64,000 nucleotides of DNA from Candidatus Uhrbacteria bacterium (GCA_021413945.1 JAIOPK010000006.1:124001-188000), one strand, 5' to 3'. Positions 6,481 through 16,450 are shown, numbered from the stretch's first letter. The notes: generated by a model from the letters alone, not told the origin. Translations and numbers: made by a program.

Positions 6481-7299
6481 ATGCCTCGACTTCCACAAAA
6501 GAAAAAGAACGCCTCCAAAAAGAAGTCTTCCGCAAAGACAAAGTTTTTTCCGCAGCCGAGTTGGTCCGGGCCGCATCCGAGTACGGGTACGCCAGCCACG
6601 CACCGCTTCAAGCATTGGGTTTGCAGTGATAACAACACCTGCGTCCCTTGGGAGGGGGATAGTTTTACGGACAATATCAACTGGCGCATCTTCCGCATCA
6701 TGGCGGAGTTTGTGGAAGGGTTTGAGTTTTTGTCGAACCTGCATCGGGAAGTGACATTCTTTGGTTCGGCGCGCGCACTTCCCGAACATGCGTCCTATAA
6801 GATTGCCCGCGAACTTGGGGGGTTATTGGCCAAGGATGGTTACACGGTTATTACCGGTGGCGGCCCTGGCATTATGGAAGCGGGTAATCGCGGGGCATTT
6901 GAGGCCGGTGGAGAATCGGTCGGACTCGATATCGTTTTGCCGACGGAACAGCGTCGCAACAAATACGTCAGAAAATCCAAAGGTTTTCACTACTTTTTTA
7001 CACGCAAAGTCATGCTCTCGGCTTCAGCTCAAGCATATGTCTTTTTTCCGGGAGGTTTTGGGACTCTCGACGAATTGTTTGAAGTCGTGACGCTGATCCA
7101 GACCGGTAAAATGTCGGACCAGGTACCGCTCATCCTTGTTGGAAAAGCGTACTGGTCCGGCATGCTCGACTGGATCAAGAAAGTCATGCTCGAGAAAAAT
7201 CATTATATCGAACCGTTTGATATCGATATCATGCAGCTGGTCGATACGCCGGAAGAGGCCTTGAAGATTATCCGCAAAACTCCCGAGCGGCAGTTGTAA
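6481..7299 (+). CDS. LOG family protein (TIGR00730-type Rossmann fold)
   Basis: 272 aa. The core has both family motifs: GGGPGIMEAGNRGAFEAGG (nucleotide-binding, equal to the PGGxGTxxE-associated GGxxGxMG region) and PGGFGTLDELFEV, the catalytic PGGxGTxxE motif. LOG proteins are phosphoribohydrolases that cleave nucleoside 5'-monophosphates (cytokinin activation in plants); many bacterial members are annotated as lysine decarboxylase in error. The N-terminal 60 residues are basic and Pro/Lys-rich (PQKKKNASKKKSSAK), an extension of unknown use. TACAAT lies 6 nt before the ATG. Ends at a bidirectional terminator shared with rpmB. Confidence 0.9.
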   Translation: MPRLPQKKKNASKKKSSAKTKFFPQPSWSGPHPSTGTPATHRFKHWVCSDNNTCVPWEGDSFTDNINWRIFRIMAEFVEGFEFLSNLHREVTFFGSARALPEHASYKIARELGGLLAKDGYTVITGGGPGIMEAGNRGAFEAGGESVGLDIVLPTEQRRNKYVRKSKGFHYFFTRKVMLSASAQAYVFFPGGFGTLDELFEVVTLIQTGKMSDQVPLILVGKAYWSGMLDWIKKVMLEKNHYIEPFDIDIMQLVDTPEEALKIIRKTPERQL

Positions 7300-7301
7300 A
7301 C

Positions 7302-7334
7302 AAAAAATCCTCCGTATCTGACGGAGGATTTTTT
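7302..7334. terminator. Bidirectional terminator between LOG gene and rpmB
   Basis: 14-bp perfect stem AAAAAATCCTCCGT / ACGGAGGATTTTTT with loop ATCTG. T-tracts on both strands mean it can end both the plus-strand LOG transcript and the minus-strand rpmB transcript. Confidence 0.92.
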
Positions 7335-7338
7335 TTGC

Positions 7339-7587
7339 TTACTTTTTTGCGGCGAATGTTGCTTTCTTGGCGGCTTTCTTTTGCTTGCGGGTCGGAATCT
7401 CGCCGTGAGCGATGGCGGCGGCGCGCTTAAGGGAGCGGACCGTGCGCGTGGAAACGCGAATACGCTTCCCTCCGATGCGGATGGTTTGCAAATTCACGTG
7501 CTGTTTACGCTTGGTAGCGATGTTGGAGTGGCTTCGCGAATTTGCCGTGTTGGCGCGCTTGCCAGTCAGTTGGTCGATGCGGGACAT
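7339..7587 (-). CDS. rpmB: 50S ribosomal protein L28
   Basis: 82 aa. The start MSRIDQLTGKRANTANSRSH matches the L28 N-terminus, with the usual first Cys of the zinc-type proteins replaced (RIDQ rather than RICQ). The middle IRIGGKRIRVSTRTVRSLKR is the L28 signature, and a Lys/Ala-rich tail follows. Monocistronic, with a consensus promoter and only about a 5-nt leader. Confidence 0.92.
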   Translation of the reverse strand: MSRIDQLTGKRANTANSRSHSNIATKRKQHVNLQTIRIGGKRIRVSTRTVRSLKRAAAIAHGEIPTRKQKKAAKKATFAAKK

Positions 7588-7599
7588 AGGAATGGCGGA

Positions 7600-7628
7600 A
7601 TATTAGCGGAGACCCGTCCCTTTGTCAA
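7600..7628 (-). promoter_or_regulatory. rpmB promoter
   Basis: Minus strand TTGACA (7628-7623), 17-nt spacer, TAATAT (7605-7600); the ATG follows the -10 by 12 nt. A very strong promoter with a nearly absent leader and no SD, which supports the short-leader pattern seen elsewhere. Confidence 0.85.
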
Positions 7629-7655
7629 CGGTCGTGGATATGAGAGAATGCCGTC

Positions 7656-8291
7656 ATGAATCTTCTTTCCCTGCTCTTTCAGGAACCCCTCGTTTTCCTT
7701 ATGATCGTCGGAGCGCTTGTTTTTACCTTATCGCTTCACGAATTCTTCCATGCTTGGGTTGCCCGTTTGCTCGGAGACCGCACGGCGGAGCGCGAGGGTC
7801 GATTAACGCTCAATCCCTTGGCGCATTTGGATCCATTCGGCTTTCTTTTGATTCTTGTTGCGGGTTTCGGGTATGCCAAACCGGTTCCCTATAATCCCTA
7901 TAATCTTAAGTATCCGGTTTGGGGGCCGGCGATGATTGCTGCGGCCGGGCCCGGTTCCAACCTTGTTTTTGGTTTTTTATTCGCTTTTTTGTATGGAATC
8001 GCGTTCCCCTTGCTTGGAGGAGATAACTTACTCATTGCGGCACTTTGGTTTCTTGGACGAATCAACTTTGCCCTCATGCTGTTCAACTTGATTCCGTTAC
8101 CGCCGCTCGACGGATCAAAAGCCCTCCTTTCCGCCCTCGCGGCGCCAAAATATCAGGCGGTACGCTTCTGGCTCGAGACACAAGGACCGTTTTTGCTCTT
8201 GGGAGTCATTTTGCTCGACGCGGTGCTAGGGTTGGGGATTTTTTCTTGGATCTCCTTCATTTCCGATTGGCTGTTTCGTCTTGTTTCGTAG
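7656..8291 (+). CDS. Site-2-protease family (M50) intramembrane metalloprotease
   Basis: 211 aa with several membrane segments. HEFFH (about residues 28-32, in LSLHEFFHAWVARLLGD) is the HExxH zinc motif, and NLIPLPPLDGSKAL near residue 146 supplies the conserved Asp of the NPxPxxDG motif (first P replaced: NLIPLPPLDG). These are the two active-site motifs of S2P/SpoIVFB-type proteases. This short form without PDZ domains is common in bacteria of unknown substrate. It lies directly upstream of the str operon promoter. Confidence 0.9.
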   Translation: MNLLSLLFQEPLVFLMIVGALVFTLSLHEFFHAWVARLLGDRTAEREGRLTLNPLAHLDPFGFLLILVAGFGYAKPVPYNPYNLKYPVWGPAMIAAAGPGSNLVFGFLFAFLYGIAFPLLGGDNLLIAALWFLGRINFALMLFNLIPLPPLDGSKALLSALAAPKYQAVRFWLETQGPFLLLGVILLDAVLGLGIFSWISFISDWLFRLVS

Positions 8292-8296
8292 ATGTC

Positions 8297-8326
8297 TTGA
8301 CGGGAAGGCAGGATTGTTGCTAGATT
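8297..8326 (+). promoter_or_regulatory. str operon promoter
   Basis: TTGACG (8297-8302), 18-nt spacer, TAGATT (8321-8326), 21 nt before rpsL. The predicted leader is about 14 nt and has no SD. Confidence 0.7.
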
Positions 8327-8347
8327 AGGCGCACTTTTTCCCCTAAC

Positions 8348-8776
8348 ATGCCAACGATCAATCAGCTCATCCGACGTCCCCGTAAGGCGACGCGGGTCAA
8401 GTCCAAGAGCCCTGCTCTGCAGTACGCTATGGACACCTTGCACCGCAAGCGCACGATGTTGCGCCGTGGCGCCGCTTTCAAGCGTGGCGTATGCGTCAAG
8501 GTAACGACGATGACGCCCAAAAAGCCGAACTCGGCCATTCGTAAGATTGCCCGTGTCCGACTTTCTAATGGGACGGAAGTCACCGCCTACATTCCTGGTG
8601 AAGGCCACAACCTTCAGGAGCACTCGATTGTCATGATCCGCGGTGGACGCGTAAAGGACCTTCCTGGTGTCCGCTACCACATCGTTCGCGGTGTGTACGA
8701 TACGCAGGGTGTCCAAGGCCGCCGCCGCAGCCGTTCCCTGTACGGAGCTCGCCGTCCTAAGGCTGAAAAGAAGTAA
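8348..8776 (+). CDS. rpsL: 30S ribosomal protein S12
   Basis: 142 aa. It starts [20 protein letters not shown] and contains [11 protein letters not shown], the decoding-centre loop that bears the streptomycin-resistance lysine, and [14 protein letters not shown], the second conserved loop. First gene of the str operon; rpsG follows after 19 nt. Confidence 0.98.
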   Translation: MPTINQLIRRPRKATRVKSKSPALQYAMDTLHRKRTMLRRGAAFKRGVCVKVTTMTPKKPNSAIRKIARVRLSNGTEVTAYIPGEGHNLQEHSIVMIRGGRVKDLPGVRYHIVRGVYDTQGVQGRRRSRSLYGARRPKAEKK

Positions 8777-8795
8777 CGATTGATATTGAATTTAT

Positions 8796-9263
8796 ATGCG
8801 AGGTAAACAAGCTCCTAAGCGAGCCGCGCCCATCGACCCGAAATATCAGAATCCTTTGATCGGGAAACTGATCAACTATTTGATGATCGGCGGTAAAAAG
8901 ACGACGGCCCAGAAAATCGTGTACGAGGCTCTCGACGCGGTTGAAGCCAAAATGGAAAAGCCGGCCATGGAAATTTTTGACGAGGCGATGAAGAATATTT
9001 CTCCGCTTCTTGAAGTCAAAGCCAAGCGCGTTGGCGGTGCCAACTATCAGGTGCCGATGCAGGTGCGCGCGGAACGCCGTGTTCAGCTTGCCTACCGCTG
9101 GCTCCTCAATGCCGCCCGTTCCCGCAAGGGCAAGCCGATGGCCGAGAAGCTTGCGTTTGAGATCATGGAAGCCGCGCAGAACCAAGGCGACGCCGTCAAG
9201 AAAAAGTTGGAAGTCCAGCGCATGGCAGAAGCCAACCGCGCGTTTGCCCACTTTGCGAAATAA
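8796..9263 (+). CDS. rpsG: 30S ribosomal protein S7
   Basis: 155 aa, standard length. It starts MRGKQAPKRAAPIDPKYQNP; the conserved stretch VGGANYQVPMQVRAERR and the C-terminal ANRAFAHFAK are diagnostic. S7 nucleates assembly of the 30S head and contacts E-site tRNA. A terminator hairpin separates it from fusA. Confidence 0.98.
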   Translation: MRGKQAPKRAAPIDPKYQNPLIGKLINYLMIGGKKTTAQKIVYEALDAVEAKMEKPAMEIFDEAMKNISPLLEVKAKRVGGANYQVPMQVRAERRVQLAYRWLLNAARSRKGKPMAEKLAFEIMEAAQNQGDAVKKKLEVQRMAEANRAFAHFAK

Positions 9264-9269
9264 AAAAAT

Positions 9270-9296
9270 GAGACCGCAGACAAGGTCTGCGGTCTC
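9270..9296 (+). terminator. Terminator-like hairpin between rpsG and fusA
   Basis: 12-bp perfect stem GAGACCGCAGAC / GTCTGCGGTCTC, 3-nt loop, then TTTC, located in the 46-nt gap. It likely reduces but need not abolish read-through into fusA, for which no obvious separate promoter is seen. Confidence 0.8.
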
Positions 9297-9309
9297 TTTC
9301 TAACACTAT

Positions 9310-11394
9310 ATGCCCCGCGAATATTCTCTCCTCGACACCCGTAACTTTGGCATCATTGCCCACATCGACGCCGGTAAGACCACGGTCTCCGAGCGTGTGC
9401 TGTATTACACCGGAAAAAAGCACAAGATCGGTGAAGTGCACGAGGGTGAAGCCACCATGGACTGGATGGCGCAGGAGCAAGAGCGCGGTATTACGATTAC
9501 GGCCGCTGCCACGACCTGTTTTTGGAAGGGCAAGCGTTTGAACCTGATCGATACTCCGGGTCACATCGACTTCACGATTGAAGTACAGCGCTCGCTGCGC
9601 GTTCTTGACGGTGCTGTCACCGTGTTTGACGGCGTTGCCGGTGTAGAACCGCAGTCGGAAACGGTATGGCGCCAGGCTGACAAGCACAAAGTGCCGCGCT
9701 TGTGTTTCATCAACAAGCTCGACCGCATGGGCGCCGACTTTTATAAGGATGTCGCTTCCATTCACGAGAAGCTCACCAAGAACGCCTACCCGATGCAGCT
9801 GCCGATCGGAACGGAAGCCAACTTTACCGGCATCATCGACCTGTTGCCGATGAAGGCCGAGGTCTATTTGGATGAAATGGGACAGAAGTTTGAAGAGCGC
9901 GATGTTCCGGCGGACATGCTAGATAAAGCCAAGGAGTACCGCGCCAAATTGGTCGAAGCGATTGCGGAAACGGATGAGGCGCTGATGAACAAGTATCTTG
10001 CCGGCGAGGAGCTTTCGATCGAAGAGCTGAAGACCGCACTTCGCAAAGCCGTCATCGCGAGCCAGATTTATCCGATTTTGTGCGGATCGGCTTTGAAGAA
10101 CAAGGGCGTGCAGTTTATGCTCGACGCCGTTGTTGATTATCTTCCGAGCCCGCTCGACATCAAGGAGATTATTGCTCATGACGTCGATGACGAGACAAAA
10201 GAGATTAAGATTCACGCCGATGACAGCGAGCCGTTTGCCGCGCTTGCGTTTAAAGTCATGTCGGATCCGTTCGTCGGACGCTTGGTATTTTTCCGCGTGT
10301 ACTCCGGCCACCTTGCATCCGGCTCTTATGTCATGAACGCCAAGACGGGGGAACGTGAACGTATCTCGCGTATCGTGCGCATGCACGCCAATGAGCGCGA
10401 GGAAGTGAGCGATGTGTATTCCGGAGAAATCGCCGCTGCCGTAGGTTTGAAGGCGACGTTTACGGGCCACACATTATATGACGAATCGCGCCCGCTTGTT
10501 CTCGAGTCGATTGTAATTCCGGAACCGGTTATCTCGATTGCTATCGAACCTAAGACCAAGGGCGATCAAGAGAAGATGGGTTTTGCTCTTCAGAAGCTTG
10601 CGGAAGAAGATCCTTCCTTCCGTGTGCGTACCGATGAGGAAACGTTGCAGACGATTATTTCCGGTATGGGTGAATTACACTTGGAAATTATTGTCGACCG
10701 TATGAAGCGCGAGTTTCAGGTCGATGCAACGGTTGGTAAGCCGCAGGTTGCGTATCGTGAAGCTATCCGCAATAAAGTGGAAGATGTGGAAGGTAAGTAT
10801 GTGCGTCAGTCGGGTGGTCGTGGTCAATATGGTCACGCCGTTATTAACCTTGAACCGAATGAACCGGGCAAGGGCTACGAATTCGTCGATGAAATTAAGG
10901 GTGGTGTGATTCCGCGTGAATTTATTACGCCGATCAACAAGGGTATTCAGGAAGCGACCACGCGCGGTGTGCTTGCCGGTTATCAAGTGATCGATGTGAA
11001 AGTCACGCTCGTCGATGGTTCGTACCACGATGTTGACTCGTCTGAAGCCGCCTTTAAGGTCGCGGGTTCGCTCGCGTTCAAGGAAGCCGCGATCAAGGCT
11101 GGTGTGTACTTGCTCGAGCCGATCATGAAGGTGGAAGTCGTGATGCCGGAATCCTTTATGGGCGATGTCGTCGGTAACTTGAACTCCAAGCGCGGACAAA
11201 TTCAGGACATGAGTGAACGCTCGGGCGCACGCGTCGCTAGCGCTCTCGTTCCGCTCTCGGAAATGTTCGGCTACTCCACGGACTTGCGCTCGATGACGCA
11301 GGGACGTGCGAGCTACTCGATGGAATTCTCCCATTACGGAGAGGTGCCGAATAACGTGGCGCAGACGATTATTGAAGGGCGCGCGAAGAAATAA
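9310..11394 (+). CDS. fusA: Elongation factor G
   Basis: 694 aa. G1 is AHIDAGKTT (residues about 17-25), G3 DTPGHIDF and G4 NKLD, followed by domains II-V; the switch-I ERGITI motif is in [15 protein letters not shown] catalyses GTP-driven translocation of tRNA-mRNA and, with RRF, ribosome recycling. The C-terminus ([20 protein letters not shown]) is typical. Third gene of the str operon; tuf is not linked but begins 2.6 kb downstream. Confidence 0.98.
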   Translation: MPREYSLLDTRNFGIIAHIDAGKTTVSERVLYYTGKKHKIGEVHEGEATMDWMAQEQERGITITAAATTCFWKGKRLNLIDTPGHIDFTIEVQRSLRVLDGAVTVFDGVAGVEPQSETVWRQADKHKVPRLCFINKLDRMGADFYKDVASIHEKLTKNAYPMQLPIGTEANFTGIIDLLPMKAEVYLDEMGQKFEERDVPADMLDKAKEYRAKLVEAIAETDEALMNKYLAGEELSIEELKTALRKAVIASQIYPILCGSALKNKGVQFMLDAVVDYLPSPLDIKEIIAHDVDDETKEIKIHADDSEPFAALAFKVMSDPFVGRLVFFRVYSGHLASGSYVMNAKTGERERISRIVRMHANEREEVSDVYSGEIAAAVGLKATFTGHTLYDESRPLVLESIVIPEPVISIAIEPKTKGDQEKMGFALQKLAEEDPSFRVRTDEETLQTIISGMGELHLEIIVDRMKREFQVDATVGKPQVAYREAIRNKVEDVEGKYVRQSGGRGQYGHAVINLEPNEPGKGYEFVDEIKGGVIPREFITPINKGIQEATTRGVLAGYQVIDVKVTLVDGSYHDVDSSEAAFKVAGSLAFKEAAIKAGVYLLEPIMKVEVVMPESFMGDVVGNLNSKRGQIQDMSERSGARVASALVPLSEMFGYSTDLRSMTQGRASYSMEFSHYGEVPNNVAQTIIEGRAKK

Positions 11395-11410
11395 ACAGAC
11401 GCAGAATACA

Positions 11411-11440
11411 AAACACCCCCGACCGAAGTCGGGGGTGTTT
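11411..11440 (+). terminator. str operon terminator
   Basis: 13-bp perfect stem AAACACCCCCGAC / GTCGGGGGTGTTT with CGAA tetraloop, followed by TTT. It ends the rpsL-rpsG-fusA unit. The remaining gap to 11629 holds nothing I can identify. Confidence 0.93.
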
Positions 11441-11629
11441 TTTCGTCAAAACTTGAAGTCGTTTACCAGGCTAAATATTGTTGTTTCCTGTCGAACCTTC
11501 TGTGTTTTTGTGCGTTTGTCCGGAAAGCATCTACCAGATGGACGGACGCGTGTTTCAGCCGGTTAAAACCATTTGATATTTCGCGTAGCACTCGCTGTAA
11601 CTATAGCACTTTTTGGGCATTTTGTCAAT

Positions 11630-11672
11630 GAAATAGCTATTTCTAAGGCTAAGGTTAGCCACGTGGTATACT
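11630..11672 (+). promoter_or_regulatory. Three adjacent dyads and -10 before the ABC exporter
   Basis: GAAATAGCTATTTC (11630-11643, perfect palindrome), GGCTAAGGTTAGCC (11647-11660, 6-bp arms) and CCACGTGG (11659-11666) lie side by side immediately upstream of TATACT (11667-11672), the -10 placed 7 nt before the ATG. This is a plausible operator region for a transcription factor controlling the exporter. Confidence 0.5.
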
Positions 11673-11679
11673 TGGTTTA

Positions 11680-13491
11680 ATGACTCGATTGGACGCTTCC
11701 GGACGACCTTCCATACCTTGGCGCGATCTTTTGCGTTCGTATGTGCGTTTTTTAGTATTGCAATGGCGGGCAAATCGAGGCCTTACGGCGCTGCGAATTG
11801 TCTTGCAGCTGCTTTCCGCCACGATGCAGTCATTGCAAATTTTCTTTTTTGGTTTGTTGGTTGCCGCCGTGACTTCCGGGAATACGGATCGTGCCTATAC
11901 GCTCGTGATCGGTTCGGCGATTTCATACGGTCTGCAGAAACTTGCCGATAACCTCTTGCAGTCCAAGCTTGCGGATTGGGGGGAGCGATCTGTGACGCTC
12001 GCGGCGCATGAGGCCGTGTACGCCCATCTCTCAAAGATTGCTCCGGAGCGGTTGCTTGAACCGGATATTCGTCGCGATTTGGATTACGTGCGTGAAGAGT
12101 TGTGGCGTATCAATAGTCTGCCCGCGTATACGGAACAACTGTTTCGTTCCGTGATCCAGCTCATTGGAGCTATGAGTCTTGCGACGACTTCACCTTGGTG
12201 GGTGATGGCGCTTGTTCTGGGCGTGGCGGTTTTTCAGGCTCTCGACGCTTCATTTGAGGCAAAGAATGATTTGTGGGCTTCCATGTGGAATTCTCTTGAT
12301 GGGCGTCGCATCGAGTACACGAAGTATGTTTTCATGATGGGAGAGGATTTTCGTGAATTGCGTCTGCTTGGAGCGGCGCCGCGTTTACTTGATCGTTTCC
12401 GCGAGGCTTCCGGTCGCGTTCTTGCGCGTTATAAGAAAACCGGATTCAGCAGCGCGACGGCTCGTTTCATTTTGGCATTTGCACAAGGTGTCGCGTATGC
12501 CGTTATTCTTTTTGTCTTTGCTCCACAAGCGTTTAAAAATCCCGCGCTGCTTGGTTCGTTATATGTTTCTCTTAATCTATTTGGTCTTGTCGGAGAAGGT
12601 TTGGGCGGTATCACGACGGCGATTGCTCGCCTGACGGCAAATGCCGGAATACTTGCCCGCGTCGACCATGTATTTCATATTCCGGAAGAAACAAGCCAAG
12701 GACATCAGATTCCGCGCGAGAGGCTTATGATTGAATTCAAAAATGTTGGTTATCACTATCCGGGGACGGAACGTTTTGCTTTGCGAAATATTTCACTCAC
12801 GCTCCGTGAGAATGAGCATGTGGCGATTGTAGGGGAGAATGGTGCGGGAAAATCGACGTTCCTTCGACTACTCGCGTCTCTGGATAAGCCGAGTGAAGGG
12901 GAGATTCTGGTGAATGGAAAGCCGCTCGATTCCTATAAGCCGGCGGAATGGCGACGGGCATTTCATTTGCTTCTACAGAGTGGAAAGTTGTATCAGGATT
13001 TTATCCAAGATAATTTGTTATTTGGCGAGCCGGATGCACGCTGGGCCAAACACGGCGTTCCCGTTTCGCGCGCCCTGAAAATTTCCGGAGCGGATGCCGT
13101 CGTCCGCGAGCTGAAAAGCGGATTGAACACGTTTATTGGCGACTGGGTGGCGCCGCCCGGCATCGAACCGCACAATGTTTCCGGCGGGCAGACGCAACGA
13201 CTGCTCATCGCGAGAACGCTTGTGCATGGTGGACGCATGCTCGCATTCGACGAGCCGACATCGGCAATGGATGCGCTCGCGGAGACGGCGTTCTTCGAAC
13301 AACTACATGAAGAGATGCAAGGAAAGGGGATTATTTATATTTCGCATCGATTCTCAACGGTGCGCCGTGCGAATCGTATTATTGTGTTTGAAAATGGCGC
13401 GATGATGGAGGATGGATCGCATGAGGATTTGCTTGCCAAAGGAGGGACGTATGCCAAGCTCTATGAGGAGCAGGCTAAGTGGTATAACTAG
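11680..13491 (+). CDS. ABC exporter half-transporter (TMD-NBD fusion)
   Basis: 603 aa. The N-terminal half has six hydrophobic segments (for example LRIVLQLLSATMQSLQIFFF), and the C-terminal half is an ATPase with Walker A GENGAGKST (about 385-393), Q-loop LLQSGK, signature VSGGQ (about 500) in place of LSGGQ, Walker B MLAFDEPTSA and H-loop ISHRFST. Such half-transporters dimerise to export lipids, peptides or drugs; the substrate is unknown. No SD is present, TATACT lies 7 nt before the ATG, and three palindromes upstream suggest regulation. Confidence 0.93.
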   Translation: MTRLDASGRPSIPWRDLLRSYVRFLVLQWRANRGLTALRIVLQLLSATMQSLQIFFFGLLVAAVTSGNTDRAYTLVIGSAISYGLQKLADNLLQSKLADWGERSVTLAAHEAVYAHLSKIAPERLLEPDIRRDLDYVREELWRINSLPAYTEQLFRSVIQLIGAMSLATTSPWWVMALVLGVAVFQALDASFEAKNDLWASMWNSLDGRRIEYTKYVFMMGEDFRELRLLGAAPRLLDRFREASGRVLARYKKTGFSSATARFILAFAQGVAYAVILFVFAPQAFKNPALLGSLYVSLNLFGLVGEGLGGITTAIARLTANAGILARVDHVFHIPEETSQGHQIPRERLMIEFKNVGYHYPGTERFALRNISLTLRENEHVAIVGENGAGKSTFLRLLASLDKPSEGEILVNGKPLDSYKPAEWRRAFHLLLQSGKLYQDFIQDNLLFGEPDARWAKHGVPVSRALKISGADAVVRELKSGLNTFIGDWVAPPGIEPHNVSGGQTQRLLIARTLVHGGRMLAFDEPTSAMDALAETAFFEQLHEEMQGKGIIYISHRFSTVRRANRIIVFENGAMMEDGSHEDLLAKGGTYAKLYEEQAKWYN

Positions 13492-13526
13492 CGCTTGCAC
13501 AGGCGAGATCGACATGGTGAGATCCG

Positions 13527-13901
13527 ATGCATATGTCATTTCAGCGCATTTTGGAGACGGCTCGCCGGATGGGGTCGCCGCTTATCGTTACGGACGCCGC
13601 CGGTCGAGAACCGATGGTAATTATGGCGCTTCAGACGTACGAGCGTCTTGGGGAAGGCGTTTCGCAAGCCACAAGTCGTAAGCCGCAGAACTCAAAACCT
13701 GAATCGGAGGAACCGACGGTTACCGAGTTTGCGACCATGGCGCCTCAGACATCAAGCGAGGCTCCTATCAAGCAGGAATCGGCCCCGGTTTTGCGGGAAA
13801 TTGCGATTCAGGTGATGGATTCGCCAGAAATGGCTCAAGATAGCGAAATTTCTTTGGAGGAGCGTTTCTATTTGGAGCCCACGGACGAGGAGACGAAATA
13901 G
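13527..13901 (+). CDS. Small protein with PhD/YefM-like N-terminus
   Basis: 124 aa. The first 40 residues (ILETARRMGSPLIVTDAAGR followed by EPMVIMALQTYERL) resemble the antitoxin-like fold in which a residue string precedes a conserved 'PMVIM...YERL' strand-helix, as in Phd/YefM. The remaining 80 residues are acidic, Pro/Ser/Glu-rich and probably disordered. There is no toxin gene beside it, so a classical toxin-antitoxin pair is not supported. It lies 35 nt after the ABC exporter. The Met at 13533 is an alternative start. Confidence 0.55.
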   Translation: MHMSFQRILETARRMGSPLIVTDAAGREPMVIMALQTYERLGEGVSQATSRKPQNSKPESEEPTVTEFATMAPQTSSEAPIKQESAPVLREIAIQVMDSPEMAQDSEISLEERFYLEPTDEETK

Positions 13902-13916
13902 GGAAAACCCCGCCTC

Positions 13917-13945
13917 TTGCGCGTTTTTTTAGCCTCTGATATCCT
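13917..13945 (+). promoter_or_regulatory. tuf / S10 operon promoter
   Basis: TTGCGC (13917-13922), 17-nt spacer containing a T7 run, TATCCT (13940-13945). It leaves a leader of about 55 nt with a small TCGCTTT/AAAGCGA hairpin (13955-13969) before tuf. This is the only good promoter before the ribosomal cluster. Confidence 0.75.
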
Positions 13946-14007
13946 CGTGACACTCGCTTTTAAAGCGAACCTTATTCTATCGGCTTAATTTACGTCACGT
14001 ACTTCTT

Positions 14008-15198
<1,191 letters not shown>

Positions 15199-15224
15199 TT
15201 CAGTACATTAACGAGGGAGGATTT

Positions 15225-15274
15225 CTCCGCAGCCTCTCGCCACCACAACGGGTGATGGCGAGGACGGTGCGGAG
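15225..15274 (+). promoter_or_regulatory. Structured RNA leader upstream of rpsJ
   Basis: Nested complementarity: CTCCGCA (15225-15231) pairs with TGCGGAG (15268-15274), and CTCGCCA (15236-15242) with TGGCGAG (15256-15262). The flanks GAGG and CCTC can extend the stem. There is no U-tract, so it is a leader structure rather than a terminator. The position matches that of S10-operon leaders regulated by L4 in other bacteria; regulation here is inferred. Confidence 0.6.
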
Positions 15275-15299
15275 AATGCCATGGTCCTCTCCACTCCAC

Positions 15300-15650
15300 A
15301 TGCCCGACACCAAATCAAAGTCAGCCGCTTCAAAGGAAGCCGCCGGCGGTCACCGAGTCCGAATCAAGATTCGTGCGTACGACCACAAGATCATCGATCT
15401 TGCGACGCGCACCATCATTGAAACAGCCGAGCGCTCCGGCGCAAAAGTTGTCGGTCCGGTACCTCTTCCTACCGAGAAGAAAAAGTGGACGGTTAACCGT
15501 TCCACCTTTGTCCACAAGAACGCGCGTGAACAATTCGAAATGCGAATTCACAAGCGAATCGTGGACATCCTCGATCCGAATGCCAAGACGATCGACGCCC
15601 TGACGTCGCTCAACTTGCCAGCCGGTGTCGACGTGGAGATCAAGATGTAG
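15300..15650 (+). CDS. rpsJ: 30S ribosomal protein S10
   Basis: 116 aa from [20 protein letters not shown]; core S10 blocks [20 protein letters not shown] and [20 protein letters not shown] are complete. S10 also serves as NusE in antitermination. About 12 residues of Lys/Ala-rich N-terminal extension precede the core. The reading frame is open to 15252 but that region forms the leader hairpin, so the shorter start is used. Confidence 0.95.
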   Translation: MPDTKSKSAASKEAAGGHRVRIKIRAYDHKIIDLATRTIIETAERSGAKVVGPVPLPTEKKKWTVNRSTFVHKNAREQFEMRIHKRIVDILDPNAKTIDALTSLNLPAGVDVEIKM

Positions 15651-15744
15651 TTTTCACAACAAAGGTTCCCAAGGAGAAAGTTCTCACGTGAGATAACCTC
15701 CCTGCAGCGAATCGCGAAAAACCCATCAATCATGGACTTAACAG

Positions 15745-15794
15745 AAGCCCGTAATTTGAAGGCGATTTCCCGATCGTCAGCAGATTACGGGCTT
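15745..15794 (+). promoter_or_regulatory. Attenuator-like hairpin between rpsJ and rplC
   Basis: 11-bp perfect stem AAGCCCGTAAT / ATTACGGGCTT with a 28-nt loop, followed by TTGTTA (overlapping a TTTT run). It sits in an unusually long 196-nt gap inside the ribosomal cluster. A 31-codon ORF (15732-15827) spans the hairpin and could act as a leader peptide. This looks like a conditional terminator for rplC and downstream genes. Confidence 0.6.
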
Positions 15795-15846
15795 TTGTTA
15801 TCTACCAGTTCGATCAGTTCTATTTAATCCGCGACCAATCCGACCT

Positions 15847-16449
15847 ATGAAATTCATTCTGGGCGAAAAACTCGAGATGTCGCAGGTCTATGCGGCGGAC
15901 GGCACGGTAGTTCCCGTGACGCTCGTGAAAGCCGGACCCTGCATTGTTACGCAAGTCAAAACCGCCGAAAAGGACGGCGTTGCTGCCGTTCAAATCGGTT
16001 TTCAAAATCATAAGAACGCCACCAAGCCGGAAGCAGGTCACTTGAAAGATTTGCCGCCGATGCGTGTCCTTCGCGATTTCCGTGTCGAGAGCGATTCTAC
16101 GCTCAAGCGCGGCGATGCGATCGAGGCCGGTATCTTCCAGCCGGGAGAGACCGTCAACGTTGTCGGTCAGTCCAAAGGTAAGGGCTTCCAGGGTGTTGTG
16201 AAGCGCCATGGTTTCCATGGTCATCCAAAATCCCACGGTCACAAGGACCAGGAACGTATGCCGGGTTCCATTGGAGCCGGTGGTCCTCAGCACGTTTTCA
16301 AGGGACGCCGCATGGGCGGTCACATGGGTGACGAACGCGTCACGGTCAAGAATCTCGAAGTCGTCGAGATTCGCGACGGCGGTATCATCGCTCTCAAGGG
16401 CGCGGTACCGGGCGCACGCCACACAATTATTGAAATCCATTCCGCCTAA
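15847..16449 (+). CDS. rplC: 50S ribosomal protein L3
   Basis: 200 aa. The signature KGKGFQGVVKRHGFHGHPKS and the GSIGAGGPQHVFKGRRMGGH loop, which reaches toward the peptidyl-transferase centre, are intact. First gene after the attenuator-like gap; rplD begins 1 nt after its stop codon with no SD. Confidence 0.98.
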   Translation: MKFILGEKLEMSQVYAADGTVVPVTLVKAGPCIVTQVKTAEKDGVAAVQIGFQNHKNATKPEAGHLKDLPPMRVLRDFRVESDSTLKRGDAIEAGIFQPGETVNVVGQSKGKGFQGVVKRHGFHGHPKSHGHKDQERMPGSIGAGGPQHVFKGRRMGGHMGDERVTVKNLEVVEIRDGGIIALKGAVPGARHTIIEIHSA

Positions 16450-16450
16450 T

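Noticed and set aside
15252-15299. N-terminal extension of rpsJ to 15252
   Set aside because: Those codons lie in and just after the leader hairpin and add non-conserved residues; the start at 15300 gives a usual S10.
15732-15827. 31-codon ORF in the rpsJ-rplC gap as a real protein gene
   Set aside because: No homology or SD is visible. Kept only as a possible leader peptide in the attenuator finding.
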